A stretch of 64,000 nt of DNA. Source: Pseudomonas sp. MYb327 (lineage in GTDB: Bacteria > Pseudomonadota > Gammaproteobacteria > Pseudomonadales > Pseudomonadaceae). The notes beneath the pieces were generated by a model. It had not been told where the DNA came from, made no database searches, and saw nothing but the letters and a program-made list of their open reading frames with translations. Shown here in pieces: positions 1 through 7,365 of the stretch. The stretch covers positions 3,734,001 to 3,798,000 of the forward strand of contig NZ_CP159258.1 of NCBI RefSeq assembly GCF_040438925.1, read 5' to 3'. The translations under genes were made by a program, and so were the position numbers. Position 1 is the first letter of the stretch, and every line of letters begins with the position of its first letter.

Positions 1-35
1 AACCGGGCCCCGGAGCAATCCTGACCCCCTTCACC

Positions 36-63
36 GTGGCGAGGTAGCTTGCTCCCTCGCCAC
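36..63. repeat. REP-like hairpin (GTGGCGAGG class)
   Basis: A 9-bp inverted repeat (GTGGCGAGG / CCTCGCCAC) encloses AGCTTGCT-like sequence. The same core recurs at 16850-16988, 51553-51686 and 62289-62416. It lies just past the ung stop codon and may act as a transcript-end hairpin, but no U-tract follows it on the minus strand. Confidence 0.6.
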
Positions 64-83
64 AAAAGCTCAACCAATTCCCA

Positions 84-776
84 TCAAATCGGCGGCAACC
101 GCCACTCGATGGGCGTCTCGCCATTCTGTTCCAGAAACTTGTTGGTCCGGCTGAAGTGTCCGCAACCGAGGAAGCCGCGATAGGCCGACAACGGTGACGG
201 ATGCACCGACGTCAGCACCAGATGTTTGGTCGCATCAATCAGCTTCTGCTTGCTCTGTGCATGGGCGCCCCACAGCATGAACACCAGATGCGGCTGCTGC
301 TCGCTGACCACTTCAATAATCCGATCGGTAAAGAACTGCCAGCCTTTGTCCTTGTGCGCATTGGCATTGGCACGCTCGACCGTCATGGTGGTGTTGAGCA
401 TCAACACGCCCTGATCGGCCCAGCTCTGCAAGTAACCGTGGTTGGGGATGTCGATGTTCAGATCGCGCTTGAGCTCTTTATAGATGTTCACCAGCGACGG
501 CGGTGCCGGCACGCCCGGTTGCACCGAGAAGCACAAGCCATGGGCCTGGCCCGGGCCGTGATAGGGATCCTGACCGAGAATGACGACCTTGACCTTGTCC
601 AGCGGCGTCGAGTTGAGTGCGTTGAAGATCATCGGGCCTGGTGGATAGATTTCCTTGCCGGCCGCCCGCTCCTCTTGCAGGAAATTTCGCAACTCTGCCA
701 TGTAGGGCTGGTCGAATTCGGCACGCAGTGCCTCCTTCCAGCTCGGTTCGAGTTTGATACGGTCGTCAGCAGTCAT
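84..776 (-). CDS. ung: Uracil-DNA glycosylase
   Basis: Family 1 uracil-DNA glycosylase of base-excision repair, which removes uracil produced by cytosine deamination or dUTP misincorporation in cytoplasmic DNA. The 230-residue product has the water-activating loop GQDPYHG (Asp70) and the DNA-intercalating [10 protein letters not shown] loop with catalytic His192, both diagnostic of this family. The open frame extends 16 codons upstream, but those residues are not family-like; ATG at 776 gives the expected N-terminus [13 protein letters not shown]. The gene is monocistronic and divergent from the hydratase-like gene. The family call is secure; only the start carries slight doubt because the ribosome site is weak. 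Confidence 0.97.
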   Translation of the reverse strand: MTADDRIKLEPSWKEALRAEFDQPYMAELRNFLQEERAAGKEIYPPGPMIFNALNSTPLDKVKVVILGQDPYHGPGQAHGLCFSVQPGVPAPPSLVNIYKELKRDLNIDIPNHGYLQSWADQGVLMLNTTMTVERANANAHKDKGWQFFTDRIIEVVSEQQPHLVFMLWGAHAQSKQKLIDATKHLVLTSVHPSPLSAYRGFLGCGHFSRTNKFLEQNGETPIEWRLPPI

Positions 777-908
777 GGTCATACCCGGAAAAATCAATGG
801 GGCGAACCCTAGGAAAGCCCACAACGCTTGTCAATTGATCTGACGCAGATCCGGCACTTTCCCACACAGCGATCATACTTAACCCTCAAATTCCCGATCG
901 AGGTCACG

Positions 909-2021
909 ATGAATCTGCACTTCGAAGAACTCACCGGCACCGACGGCGCCCGCATTGGCGTCGCCACACTGGATGCCGAAAAGTCACTGAATGCCCTGTC
1001 CTTGCCGATGATCAGCGCCCTGCGCGATCAACTGGACGCCTGGGCCAGGGAACCGCAAATCGTCTGCGTATTATTGCGCGGCAATGGCGCCAAAGCCTTT
1101 TGTGCTGGCGGTGAAGTACGCCGCCTGGTGGAGGCCTGCCGAGAGCATCCCGGCGAAGTGCCGCCCTTGGCCGCGCACTTCTTCGCGGCGGAATATCGAC
1201 TGGACTTCAGCCTGCACACTTATCCCAAACCGCTTATCTGCTGGGGCCATGGCTATGTGCTCGGCGGTGGCATGGGCCTGCTGCAAGGCGCGAGCATTCG
1301 GATTGTCATGCCGAGCAGTCGGCTGGCGATGCCGGAGATCAGCATTGGGCTGTATCCGGATGTCGGCGCCAGTTGGTTTCTGTCGCGGCTGCCGGGCAAG
1401 CTCGGGTTATTTCTTGGCTTGACCGGTGCCCATATGAACGGTCGCGACGCGATTGATCTGGACCTGGCTGACCGTTTTCTGCTCGATGGACAACAGGAAG
1501 ATCTCATTGAAGGCCTGCTGCAGTTGAACTGGCAGGAACAGACGCCGATGCAGCTCAACAGTCTGCTCAAGGCCTTGCAGCAGGAAGCGGTCGCACAGAT
1601 GCCACCAGCACAATGGCTGCCTCGGCGCCAGCAGATCGACGAATTGCTGGATGTCAGTGATGTGAGCTGTGCCTGGAAAGCCATCAGCCTGCAACGTGAC
1701 AGCACCGATATGCTGCTCAGTCGTGCGGCAAAAACCATGAGCGAAGGCTCGCCACTGACCGCGCATCTGGTCTGGGAACAAATAGTTCGGGCCCGGCACA
1801 TGTCTCTCGCTGAGGTTTTTCAGATGGAGTACACCCTGAGCCTCAACTGCTGCCGTCATCCGGAATTCAGCGAAGGGGTGCGGGCACGGTTGATTGATAA
1901 GGACCAGAAACCACACTGGCATTGGCCGGACATCAACAATGTGCCGGATGCCGTGATCGAGGCGCATTTCCACAAGGTTTGGGAAGGCCGTCATCCACTG
2001 GCGGATTTATCGGACTATTAA
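909..2021 (+). CDS. Enoyl-CoA hydratase/isomerase family protein, 3-hydroxyisobutyryl-CoA hydrolase-like
   Basis: A 370-residue crotonase-fold enzyme. GAKAFCAGGEVRRL (oxyanion-hole strand), GYVLGGGMGL and PEISIGLYPDVGASWFLSR follow the pattern of 3-hydroxyisobutyryl-CoA hydrolases, which act in valine breakdown, rather than short enoyl-CoA hydratases of about 260 residues. The long C-terminal extension (residues 240-370) also fits the hydrolase subfamily. An upstream in-frame start exists at 828, but GAGGT precedes ATG 909 and the homologous region begins MNLHFEELTG. No other valine-pathway gene is adjacent, so the exact substrate is inferred. It could instead be a paralogue acting on another beta-hydroxyacyl-CoA. 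Confidence 0.85.
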   Translation: MNLHFEELTGTDGARIGVATLDAEKSLNALSLPMISALRDQLDAWAREPQIVCVLLRGNGAKAFCAGGEVRRLVEACREHPGEVPPLAAHFFAAEYRLDFSLHTYPKPLICWGHGYVLGGGMGLLQGASIRIVMPSSRLAMPEISIGLYPDVGASWFLSRLPGKLGLFLGLTGAHMNGRDAIDLDLADRFLLDGQQEDLIEGLLQLNWQEQTPMQLNSLLKALQQEAVAQMPPAQWLPRRQQIDELLDVSDVSCAWKAISLQRDSTDMLLSRAAKTMSEGSPLTAHLVWEQIVRARHMSLAEVFQMEYTLSLNCCRHPEFSEGVRARLIDKDQKPHWHWPDINNVPDAVIEAHFHKVWEGRHPLADLSDY

Positions 2022-2033
2022 AATCCGGGCACA

Positions 2034-2062
2034 AAAAAACGGCGCTTGATGCGCCGTTTTTT
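2034..2062. terminator. Bidirectional intrinsic terminator
   Basis: AAAAAACGGCGC, loop TTGAT, then GCGCCGTTTTTT forms a perfect 12-bp arm pair with U-tracts in both directions. It sits between the convergent hydratase-like and lipoprotein genes and can serve both. Confidence 0.9.
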
Positions 2063-2070
2063 ATGGGTGA

Positions 2071-2517
2071 TTAACGGTGGTTGCCACGGCCGTTGTTGTC
2101 ACCTCGTCCGCCGTGATTGTTGTTGCGCCCGCCGCGGTGATCGTTGTCCCAGCCGCCGCGATTACGGCCGTCCCAACCTTGATTCTGATGCGCCCGGTAA
2201 TCGGGGCGCGCCTGATAATGGCGTGGCGATGGCTGGTAATAACGCGGCGCCGGTTGATAGACCCGCGGCTGGTGGTAATAGCGCGGCGTAGGCTGGTAAT
2301 ACCGCGCTGGCGGCGCGTAGTAGCGGCGCTGTGGCGTGTAGTAACCGCCGCCATTGGAATAATAAGAACTGCCCCCCGCGTAATAAGGCGCTGGCGAGGT
2401 GTAGACCTCTGAACTGTAGTAGCTGGCTCCTCCATCGGAATACGGCACGCACCCACCAAGGGACAATCCCAATGCAGCAATCATGAGAATTCGGCGCAGC
2501 GTTTTTTGATAGAGCAT
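2071..2517 (-). CDS. Tyrosine/proline-rich lipoprotein of unknown function
   Basis: A 148-residue predicted lipoprotein. The N-terminus has two Arg, a hydrophobic stretch and the lipobox LGGC with Cys23 as acylation site, so it should be exported and lipid-anchored. The mature part is low complexity: about ten Tyr-Tyr or Tyr-Pro units in tandem (such as RYYAPPARYYQPTPRYYHQ) in residues 35-105, then an Asn/Gly/Arg/His-rich tail. ATG 2517 is chosen because AGGAGG lies 6 bases upstream, and the frame's earlier codons lack a ribosome site. No enzymatic domain is recognisable. The composition suggests a surface-associated, structural or metal/polyanion-binding protein, but that is a guess. Confidence 0.8.
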   Translation of the reverse strand: MLYQKTLRRILMIAALGLSLGGCVPYSDGGASYYSSEVYTSPAPYYAGGSSYYSNGGGYYTPQRRYYAPPARYYQPTPRYYHQPRVYQPAPRYYQPSPRHYQARPDYRAHQNQGWDGRNRGGWDNDHRGGRNNNHGGRGDNNGRGNHR

Positions 2518-2699
2518 GGCGGCCTCCTGGACCGCGAGTGAGCCACACCAGCGACGCTGGTGGGCGACAGTCAATTATTCGGTGACTGTCGATAGATCAG
2601 ACATCGGTTTCAATTTCTGGTGCGGTCTTGCAACAAGTTGAAACATCTCGCCGATGAAAGGTTTTTCATCTGCCCCATCGTGGCAACACGATCCATTGC

Positions 2700-2715
2700 G
2701 GTGCATCGACGCACC
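2700..2715. promoter_or_regulatory. Inverted repeat, candidate activator site upstream of the guanidine operon
   Basis: GGTGC-ATCGAC-GCACC lies about 90 bp upstream of the -24/-12 element, a usual distance for a sigma-54 activator site. NtrC sites are normally written with half-sites in the opposite order (GCACC...GGTGC), so this may belong to another regulator or be chance. The rest of 2518-2790 holds no gene I can support. Confidence 0.3.
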
Positions 2716-2790
2716 ATCAGAAGGCGGCCCATCTTATCCCTCGCCTCACGACAATCGCCCGAAGCCCGGGCCAGAGCGCCTGAGCAGACT

Positions 2791-2806
2791 TGGCACGGCT
2801 CTCGCT
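2791..2806 (+). promoter_or_regulatory. Sigma-54 (RpoN) -24/-12 promoter of the guanidine operon
   Basis: TGGCACGGCTCTCGCT matches the RpoN pattern TGGCAC-N5-TTGCW except for one base (TCGC for TTGC). The invariant GG and GC are separated by exactly 10 bases. Transcription would start near 2817, about 45 bases before the guanidine riboswitch. Nitrogen-limitation control by sigma-54 fits a nitrogen-scavenging operon. Confidence 0.6.
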
Positions 2807-2861
2807 TTACCAAATGTGTGCAGGAGTCATCACAAGGTTCGCGGCACCACAATTTGCAATG

Positions 2862-2955
2862 GCTGACTAGGGTTCCGGCTCGCTTCGCGAGTGACTGGTC
2901 CGAGAGTTGGCGACCTCCAGTTGAGGTTACACGGCGGGACAAAAGCCCGGGAGAC
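2862..2955 (+). promoter_or_regulatory. Guanidine-I (ykkC) riboswitch
   Basis: The leader carries the conserved blocks of the guanidine-I aptamer in order: CTAGGGTTCCG (2867-2877), ACTGGTCCGAGAG (2894-2906), ACACGGCGGGA (2930-2940) and AAAAGCCCGGGAGA (2941-2954), with a variable stem between the first two. Guanidinium binding switches on expression of guanidine transport and degradation genes, and the genes that follow are exactly of that kind. An ACCG-TTCG-CGGT hairpin (2961-2972) follows the aptamer, but there is no U-run, so control may be translational. The upstream open frame running through the aptamer is not taken as coding. Confidence 0.93.
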
Positions 2956-3016
2956 AAGCCACCGTTCGCGGTGCCGCGTTGCCTTCTGCCCGCCCTTGAT
3001 CAACTGGAGAACCACC

Positions 3017-4084
3017 ATGTCCCAGCTTCGTTTACCCGCCCTGCTCGCCGCTGCTTTCGCAGCCTTCTTGAGCTTCTCTGCCCAAGCCGCACAAAAAGAC
3101 CACTTCAGCGTCTGCTGGACGATCTATGCCGGCTGGATGCCCTGGGAATACGCCGGCAGCCAAGGCATCGTCGACAAATGGGCGAAGAAGTACGGCATCA
3201 AGATTGATGTGGTGCAGCTCAATGACTACGTCGAATCGATCAATCAGTACACCGCCGGCCAATTCGACGGTTGCACCATGACCAACATGGATGCGCTGAC
3301 CATTCCGGCGGCCGGTGGCGTCGACAGCACGGCGCTGATCGTCAGCGACTTCTCCAACGGCAACGACGGCATCGTGCTCAAGGGCGAAGGCAAACAAGTC
3401 ACAGACCTCAAGGGCATGGACGTCAACCTGGTCGAGCTCTCGGTTTCCCACTACCTGCTGGCCCGGGCCCTGGATTCGGTCGACCTCACCGAGAAAGACC
3501 TGAAAGTGGTCAACACCTCCGACGCCGATATCTCGGCCGCTTTCAACACCGATCAGGTCAACGCCGTCACCACCTGGAACCCGATGCTCTCGGACATCAA
3601 GGCCAAGCCTGCGGTGACCGAAGTCTTCAACTCCAGCCAGATCCCCGGCGAAATCATGGACATGATGGTCGTCAACTCCCAGACCCTCAAAGACAACCCG
3701 GCCCTCGGTAAAGCGCTGACCGGTGCCTGGTTCGAAGTGGTCGAGTTGATGAACGCGAAAAACGCCGCGAGCAAGGTCGCACTCGAACACATGGCCAAAG
3801 CCTCGGGCACCGACCTCGCCGGATTCCAGGCGCAACTGGACACCACCAAACTGTTCGCCACGCCTCAAGAAGCCCTGGCGTTCAGCACCAGCAAGCAACT
3901 GCCGGAAACCATGCGCAAGGTCGCCGAGTTCTCGTTCCAGCACGGCTTGCTGGGTGAAGGCGCCAAGGACACCAGCGCAGTCGGCATGGCCTTCGCCAAC
4001 GGTGTGACCAGCGGCGACAAGGGCAACCTCAAGCTGCGCTTCGATCCGAGTTACGTGCAGATGGCCGCTGACGCCAAGCTGTAA
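3017..4084 (+). CDS. ABC transporter substrate-binding protein, guanidine-associated
   Basis: A 355-residue periplasmic binding protein of the TauA/SsuA/NrtA-like (NMT1) class. Residues 1-23 form a Sec signal peptide ending SAQA before AQKDHFSVCW. The mature protein has the typical lobes, with WIYAGWMPWEY-like and GVDSTALIVSDFSNGNDGI segments near the ligand cleft. ATG 3017 is chosen over an in-frame upstream start because GGAG lies 7 bases upstream and the earlier codons fall in the riboswitch. It is the first gene of the guanidine operon, 15 bp from the permease. The family is usually annotated as nitrate/sulfonate/taurine transport; guanidine or a guanidine derivative as ligand is inferred from context. 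Confidence 0.9.
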   Translation: MSQLRLPALLAAAFAAFLSFSAQAAQKDHFSVCWTIYAGWMPWEYAGSQGIVDKWAKKYGIKIDVVQLNDYVESINQYTAGQFDGCTMTNMDALTIPAAGGVDSTALIVSDFSNGNDGIVLKGEGKQVTDLKGMDVNLVELSVSHYLLARALDSVDLTEKDLKVVNTSDADISAAFNTDQVNAVTTWNPMLSDIKAKPAVTEVFNSSQIPGEIMDMMVVNSQTLKDNPALGKALTGAWFEVVELMNAKNAASKVALEHMAKASGTDLAGFQAQLDTTKLFATPQEALAFSTSKQLPETMRKVAEFSFQHGLLGEGAKDTSAVGMAFANGVTSGDKGNLKLRFDPSYVQMAADAKL

Positions 4085-4099
4085 GAAGAGGACCTGGCC

Positions 4100-4915
4100 A
4101 TGCGCCTGATCAATCGCCATCCGGATCGCCCGAGTCGCCTGTTGTTGGTGATCCTGCCATTCGCCCTGGTGCTGTTCGCCTATTTCATGGGCTCGGCCGA
4201 ACGGCTGACGGACAACCCCAACGACAAGCTCCTGCCGAGCGCCGTGCAAATGACCGACGCGGTCAAACGCCTGGCCTTCGTCGCCGATAGCCGCACCGGT
4301 GAATACGTGCTCTGGCAAGACACCGCGTCCAGCCTGCGTCGCCTGGCCATCGGCCTTGGCATCAGCGCCTTGGCCGGGCTGTGCCTGGGCATGGCCGCTG
4401 GCACCCTGCCGCTGTTCGGCGCGCCGTTGTCGCCGTTGCTGACGGTGCTGTCGATGGTGCCGCCGCTGGCCATCCTGCCGATCCTGTTCATCGTTTTCGG
4501 TCTTGGGGAATTGTCGAAGGTGATGCTGATCGTCATCGGCATCACCCCGGCCCTGGCCCGTGACCTGGAACAGCGCGCCCGGGAAATTCCCGTGGAGTTG
4601 CTGATCAAGGCTCAGACCCTCGGCGCTTCGACCTGGACCCTGATGCTGCGCGTGGTGCTGCCGCAACTACTGCCACGCTTGTTGATCTCGCTGAGGCTGA
4701 TGCTCGGCTCGGCGTGGTTGTTCCTGATCGCCGCCGAAGCCATCGCCTCCACCGACGGCCTCGGCTACCGGATTTTTCTGGTGCGCCGCTACCTGGCGAT
4801 GGACGTGATCCTGCCCTACGTGGTGTGGATCACCTTGCTCGCCTGGCTGATGGATTGGGGCCTCAAGCGCCTGACCCAACGTGCGTTCCCTTGGTACGAA
4901 GGAGCGCGGGCATGA
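4100..4915 (+). CDS. ABC transporter permease, guanidine-associated
   Basis: A 271-residue inner-membrane permease of the TauC/SsuC type with about six hydrophobic spans. The first begins at LLLVILPFALVLFAYFMGS, and the remainder form the BPD_transp_1 core. The cytoplasmic coupling loop contains EIPVELLIKAQTLGAS, matching the EAA motif that docks the ATPase. The stop codon overlaps the ATPase start (ATGA), showing translational coupling. It should form the channel for the solute captured by the preceding binding protein. The substrate is inferred from the riboswitch and the catabolic genes downstream. Confidence 0.92.
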   Translation: MRLINRHPDRPSRLLLVILPFALVLFAYFMGSAERLTDNPNDKLLPSAVQMTDAVKRLAFVADSRTGEYVLWQDTASSLRRLAIGLGISALAGLCLGMAAGTLPLFGAPLSPLLTVLSMVPPLAILPILFIVFGLGELSKVMLIVIGITPALARDLEQRAREIPVELLIKAQTLGASTWTLMLRVVLPQLLPRLLISLRLMLGSAWLFLIAAEAIASTDGLGYRIFLVRRYLAMDVILPYVVWITLLAWLMDWGLKRLTQRAFPWYEGARA

Positions 4916-5700
4916 GCTTTATCACGGTGAAAAACGTCTGGCAGCAATACGCCGATCAGGTGGTGCTCGAAGGGCTGAATTTGAACGTCAACGAGGGTGA
5001 ATTCTGCACGTTGGTCGGCGCGTCCGGTTGCGGTAAATCGACCTTCCTGCGATTGCTGCTGGGCCAGGAGCGCGCCAGTCGCGGCGAGATCCTGCTTGAT
5101 GGCCAGCCCTTGGCCGGTGAGCCGGACTCCAGCCGTGGCGTGGTGTTCCAGCGTTACTCGGTGTTCCCGCATCTGAGCGTGCTGGACAACGTTGCCCTCG
5201 GCCTCGAATTGCCACGCTCGCCGTTGCTGGGACGCTTGTTCGGCAGCGCCAAACGCGACGCTCGCGAACAGGCGTCGGTGCTGTTGAAAAAAGTCGGGCT
5301 CGGCCACTCGCTGGACAAATACCCGGCGCAGCTCTCCGGCGGCATGCAGCAACGGCTGGCCATCGCCCAAGCGCTGATCATGAAGCCGCGGGTGTTGTTG
5401 CTTGACGAACCGTTCGGCGCCCTTGATCCGGGCATCCGCAAAGACATGCACGCGTTGCTGCTGGAGCTGTGGCGCGAAACGCAACTGACGGTGTTCATGG
5501 TCACCCACGACCTGTCCGAAGGTTTCAGCCTCGGCACCCGCCTGCTGGTGTTCGACAAGGTCCGCGTCGACCCGCACGCCCCCGGTGCCTTTGGCGCGCG
5601 CATTACCTACGACATCCCTTTGAACAGCGACCGCCGCGCTCAACGCGCCGCCGTCGACGCCCTGCCGGTGCAACTGGCAGGCACGCTTCGTATCGCTTAG
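4912..5700 (+). CDS. ABC transporter ATP-binding protein, guanidine-associated
   Basis: A 262-residue ABC ATPase: Walker A GASGCGKST, Q-loop region VVFQRYSVFP, signature LSGGMQQRLAIAQAL, Walker B VLLLDEPFGALD and H-loop VTHD, all intact and in order. It resembles TauB/SsuB importer ATPases and is somewhat longer at the C-terminus. ATG 4912 overlaps the permease stop by 4 bp; the longer in-frame reading from 4714 lies inside the permease gene and is not used. It powers uptake by the binding protein and permease upstream. An AGAGGAAT ribosome site for the next gene overlaps its end, so the operon continues without a break. Confidence 0.94.
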   Translation: MSFITVKNVWQQYADQVVLEGLNLNVNEGEFCTLVGASGCGKSTFLRLLLGQERASRGEILLDGQPLAGEPDSSRGVVFQRYSVFPHLSVLDNVALGLELPRSPLLGRLFGSAKRDAREQASVLLKKVGLGHSLDKYPAQLSGGMQQRLAIAQALIMKPRVLLLDEPFGALDPGIRKDMHALLLELWRETQLTVFMVTHDLSEGFSLGTRLLVFDKVRVDPHAPGAFGARITYDIPLNSDRRAQRAAVDALPVQLAGTLRIA

Positions 5701-5707
5701 AGGAATT

Positions 5708-6439
5708 ATGACAATGACTGATTCGACTCAACTGTTCCCGCCCTTCGCCGAAGAAATGCTCCCCGGCGGCGGCCATCGCTCCTTCGTGCTGAAACGCGGC
5801 CAATTGCTGCGCCTGACGGATATCCGTGGTGGCGCCAACGTCAGCCTGACGCTGCTCAACGCCAACGAAAAAACCGAACGCCTGAACTTGCCCGACAGCC
5901 TCAAATGCCAACACACGGCCAAGCTCACCACCGGCCATTGCCTGTACTCGGACATGGGCCGCGTGCTGGCCGCGATCACCGCCGACACCTGCGGCTGGAG
6001 CGACAGCCTCGGCGGCGTGCTCTGCGCTGAAGAAGTCGCGGAAAAATACGGCAACGGACGCTATCAGGAACTGCGCAACGGCTTCTTCCGCAATGGCACC
6101 GACAACCTATTGGTGGAACTGGGCAAGTGGGGTCTGGGCCTGTCGGATCTGCTGATGACCCTCAACCTGTTCAGCCGCGTGAACGTCGACGACGCCGGGC
6201 GTTTCCACTTTGTCGAGGGCAACTCCAAGGCTGGTGACTACATCGAGTTGTACGCACCGATGGACACACTGGTGGTGCTCACCGCCCTGCAACACCCGAT
6301 GGACCCGTCGCCGGAATACGCGCCGAAACCACTGAAGCTCAGCTGGATGAACGCCGACGCCAGCGTCGCCGAACACTGCCGCACCTCGCGCCCGGAAAAC
6401 GAGCGCGGCTTCATCAACACCGACCGCCTGTTCGCCTGA
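5708..6439 (+). CDS. cgdA: Carboxyguanidine deiminase subunit (urea carboxylase-associated protein, UAAP family)
   Basis: A 243-residue DUF1989/UAAP-family protein formerly called urea carboxylase-associated protein. Together with its paralogue it is known to form carboxyguanidine deiminase, converting N-carboxyguanidine to allophanate and ammonia. Motifs seen are LKCQHTAKLTTGHCLYSD, the ADTCGWSDSLGGVLC block with conserved Cys, and NLFSRVNVDDAGRFHF. Two starts are possible (5708 and 5714, MTMTDS or MTDSTQL); AGAGGAATT supports both. It lies between the transporter and its partner subunit, 11 bp from the latter. The A/B assignment of the two paralogues is from memory and could be swapped. Confidence 0.88.
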   Translation: MTMTDSTQLFPPFAEEMLPGGGHRSFVLKRGQLLRLTDIRGGANVSLTLLNANEKTERLNLPDSLKCQHTAKLTTGHCLYSDMGRVLAAITADTCGWSDSLGGVLCAEEVAEKYGNGRYQELRNGFFRNGTDNLLVELGKWGLGLSDLLMTLNLFSRVNVDDAGRFHFVEGNSKAGDYIELYAPMDTLVVLTALQHPMDPSPEYAPKPLKLSWMNADASVAEHCRTSRPENERGFINTDRLFA

Positions 6440-6450
6440 GGATCGCTGCC

Positions 6451-7092
6451 ATGTCACTCGCTCTCATCAATACTGAAAAGCAGCCAGAAACCGCGGTCTA
6501 CCGCGCCACCATCCCCGCCGGCGAACCCTGGCTGATGGAGGTCAAGGCTGGCCAGACTTTGCGCATCCTCGATCTGGAAGGCAATCAAGCCGTCGATACG
6601 CTGTTTTACAGCGTGGCCAATCCGAAGGAACGCTACGACGTACAACGCACCTTGCGCCGGCAGAACAGCGTCTACCTGAGCACCGGCAGCGTGCTCTATT
6701 CCAACCTCGGCAAGCCGATGCTGACCATCGTCGCCGACACTTGCGGCCGCCACGACACCCTCGGCGGCGCTTGCGCGCAAGAGAGCAACACCGTGCGTTA
6801 CGCCCTGGAAAAACGCTACATGCACAGCTGCCGCGACAACTACCTGCGCGCCTGTGTGCACGACGGACGCCTGGGCAAGGGTGACATCGGGCCGAACATC
6901 AATTTCTTCATGAAAGTTCCGGTCACCGCTGACGGCGGCCTGACTTTCGAAGACGGGATTTCCGCGCCGGGCAAGTACGTCGACCTGCGCGCCGAGATGG
7001 ACGTGATCGTGCTGATCTCCAACTGCCCGCAACTGAACAACCCGTGCAACGCCTACAACCCGACACCTGCGGAGCTATTGGTATGGAACTGA
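6451..7092 (+). CDS. cgdB: Carboxyguanidine deiminase subunit (UAAP family, second paralogue)
   Basis: A 213-residue DUF1989 protein, paralogous to the preceding gene: the same ADTCGRHDTLGG block, preceded by an SVLYSNLGKPML segment and followed by a Cys-rich stretch (GGACAQES, HSCRDN, YLRACVHDGR) and NINFFMKVPV. Heteromeric CgdAB acts on carboxyguanidine made by the biotin carboxylase encoded downstream. GAGG lies 9 bases before the ATG. The gap of 273 bp to the carboxylase is filled by a REPIN pair. A 25-codon frame starting at 7083 overlaps its end but has no recognisable identity. Confidence 0.88.
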   Translation: MSLALINTEKQPETAVYRATIPAGEPWLMEVKAGQTLRILDLEGNQAVDTLFYSVANPKERYDVQRTLRRQNSVYLSTGSVLYSNLGKPMLTIVADTCGRHDTLGGACAQESNTVRYALEKRYMHSCRDNYLRACVHDGRLGKGDIGPNINFFMKVPVTADGGLTFEDGISAPGKYVDLRAEMDVIVLISNCPQLNNPCNAYNPTPAELLVWN

Positions 7093-7170
7093 AACTTTCG
7101 CGGTTGCGCCGTTGGTTGTTTGCCTTGTGTCAGGCCCGCTCAGGCCAGTGCATCAAGTAACCCCTCGTCC

Positions 7171-7262
7171 CTGTAGGAGCTGGCTTGCCAGCGATTGGGC
7201 CAGTGCATTCAGCAATGATGTCGACTGACACACCGCTATCGCTGGCAAGCCAGCTCCTGCAG
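7171..7262. repeat. REPIN (inverted pair of REP units, TGTAGGAGCTGGCTTGCCAGCG class)
   Basis: CTGTAGGAGCTGGCTTGCCAGCG at 7171 is mirrored by CGCTGGCAAGCCAGCTCCTGCAG ending at 7262, with about 45 bp between. The same unit recurs at 9645, 22481, 44670, 47026 and 60263. It lies between the deiminase and carboxylase genes within the operon, where the long hairpin could modulate mRNA stability. Confidence 0.85.
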
Positions 7263-7365
7263 TGGTCCAGGGTGGTTTGAAGAAATCTGATTCTGCCGTC
7301 AGGGACGACCCTGGCGCTCATCGAAAAACTGCGGGACGGCCCGCATCCCCTTCAGGGGTTATGCC

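Noticed and set aside
2891..3016. In-frame N-terminal extension of the guanidine-binding protein
   Set aside because: It would translate the riboswitch aptamer; the signal peptide and ribosome site place the start at 3017.
3032..4666. Long antisense frame of 544 codons opposite the guanidine transporter genes
   Set aside because: Overlaps two clear transporter genes on the other strand; composition (His/Gln/Gly-rich) is typical of an antisense shadow in GC-rich DNA.
7083..7160. 25-codon frame overlapping the cgdB end (MELKLSRLRRWLFALCQARS...), with GGAG 9 bases upstream
   Set aside because: Very short, no recognisable family, and placed within the overlap of a longer gene and a REPIN-containing gap; no evidence beyond a ribosome-like site.
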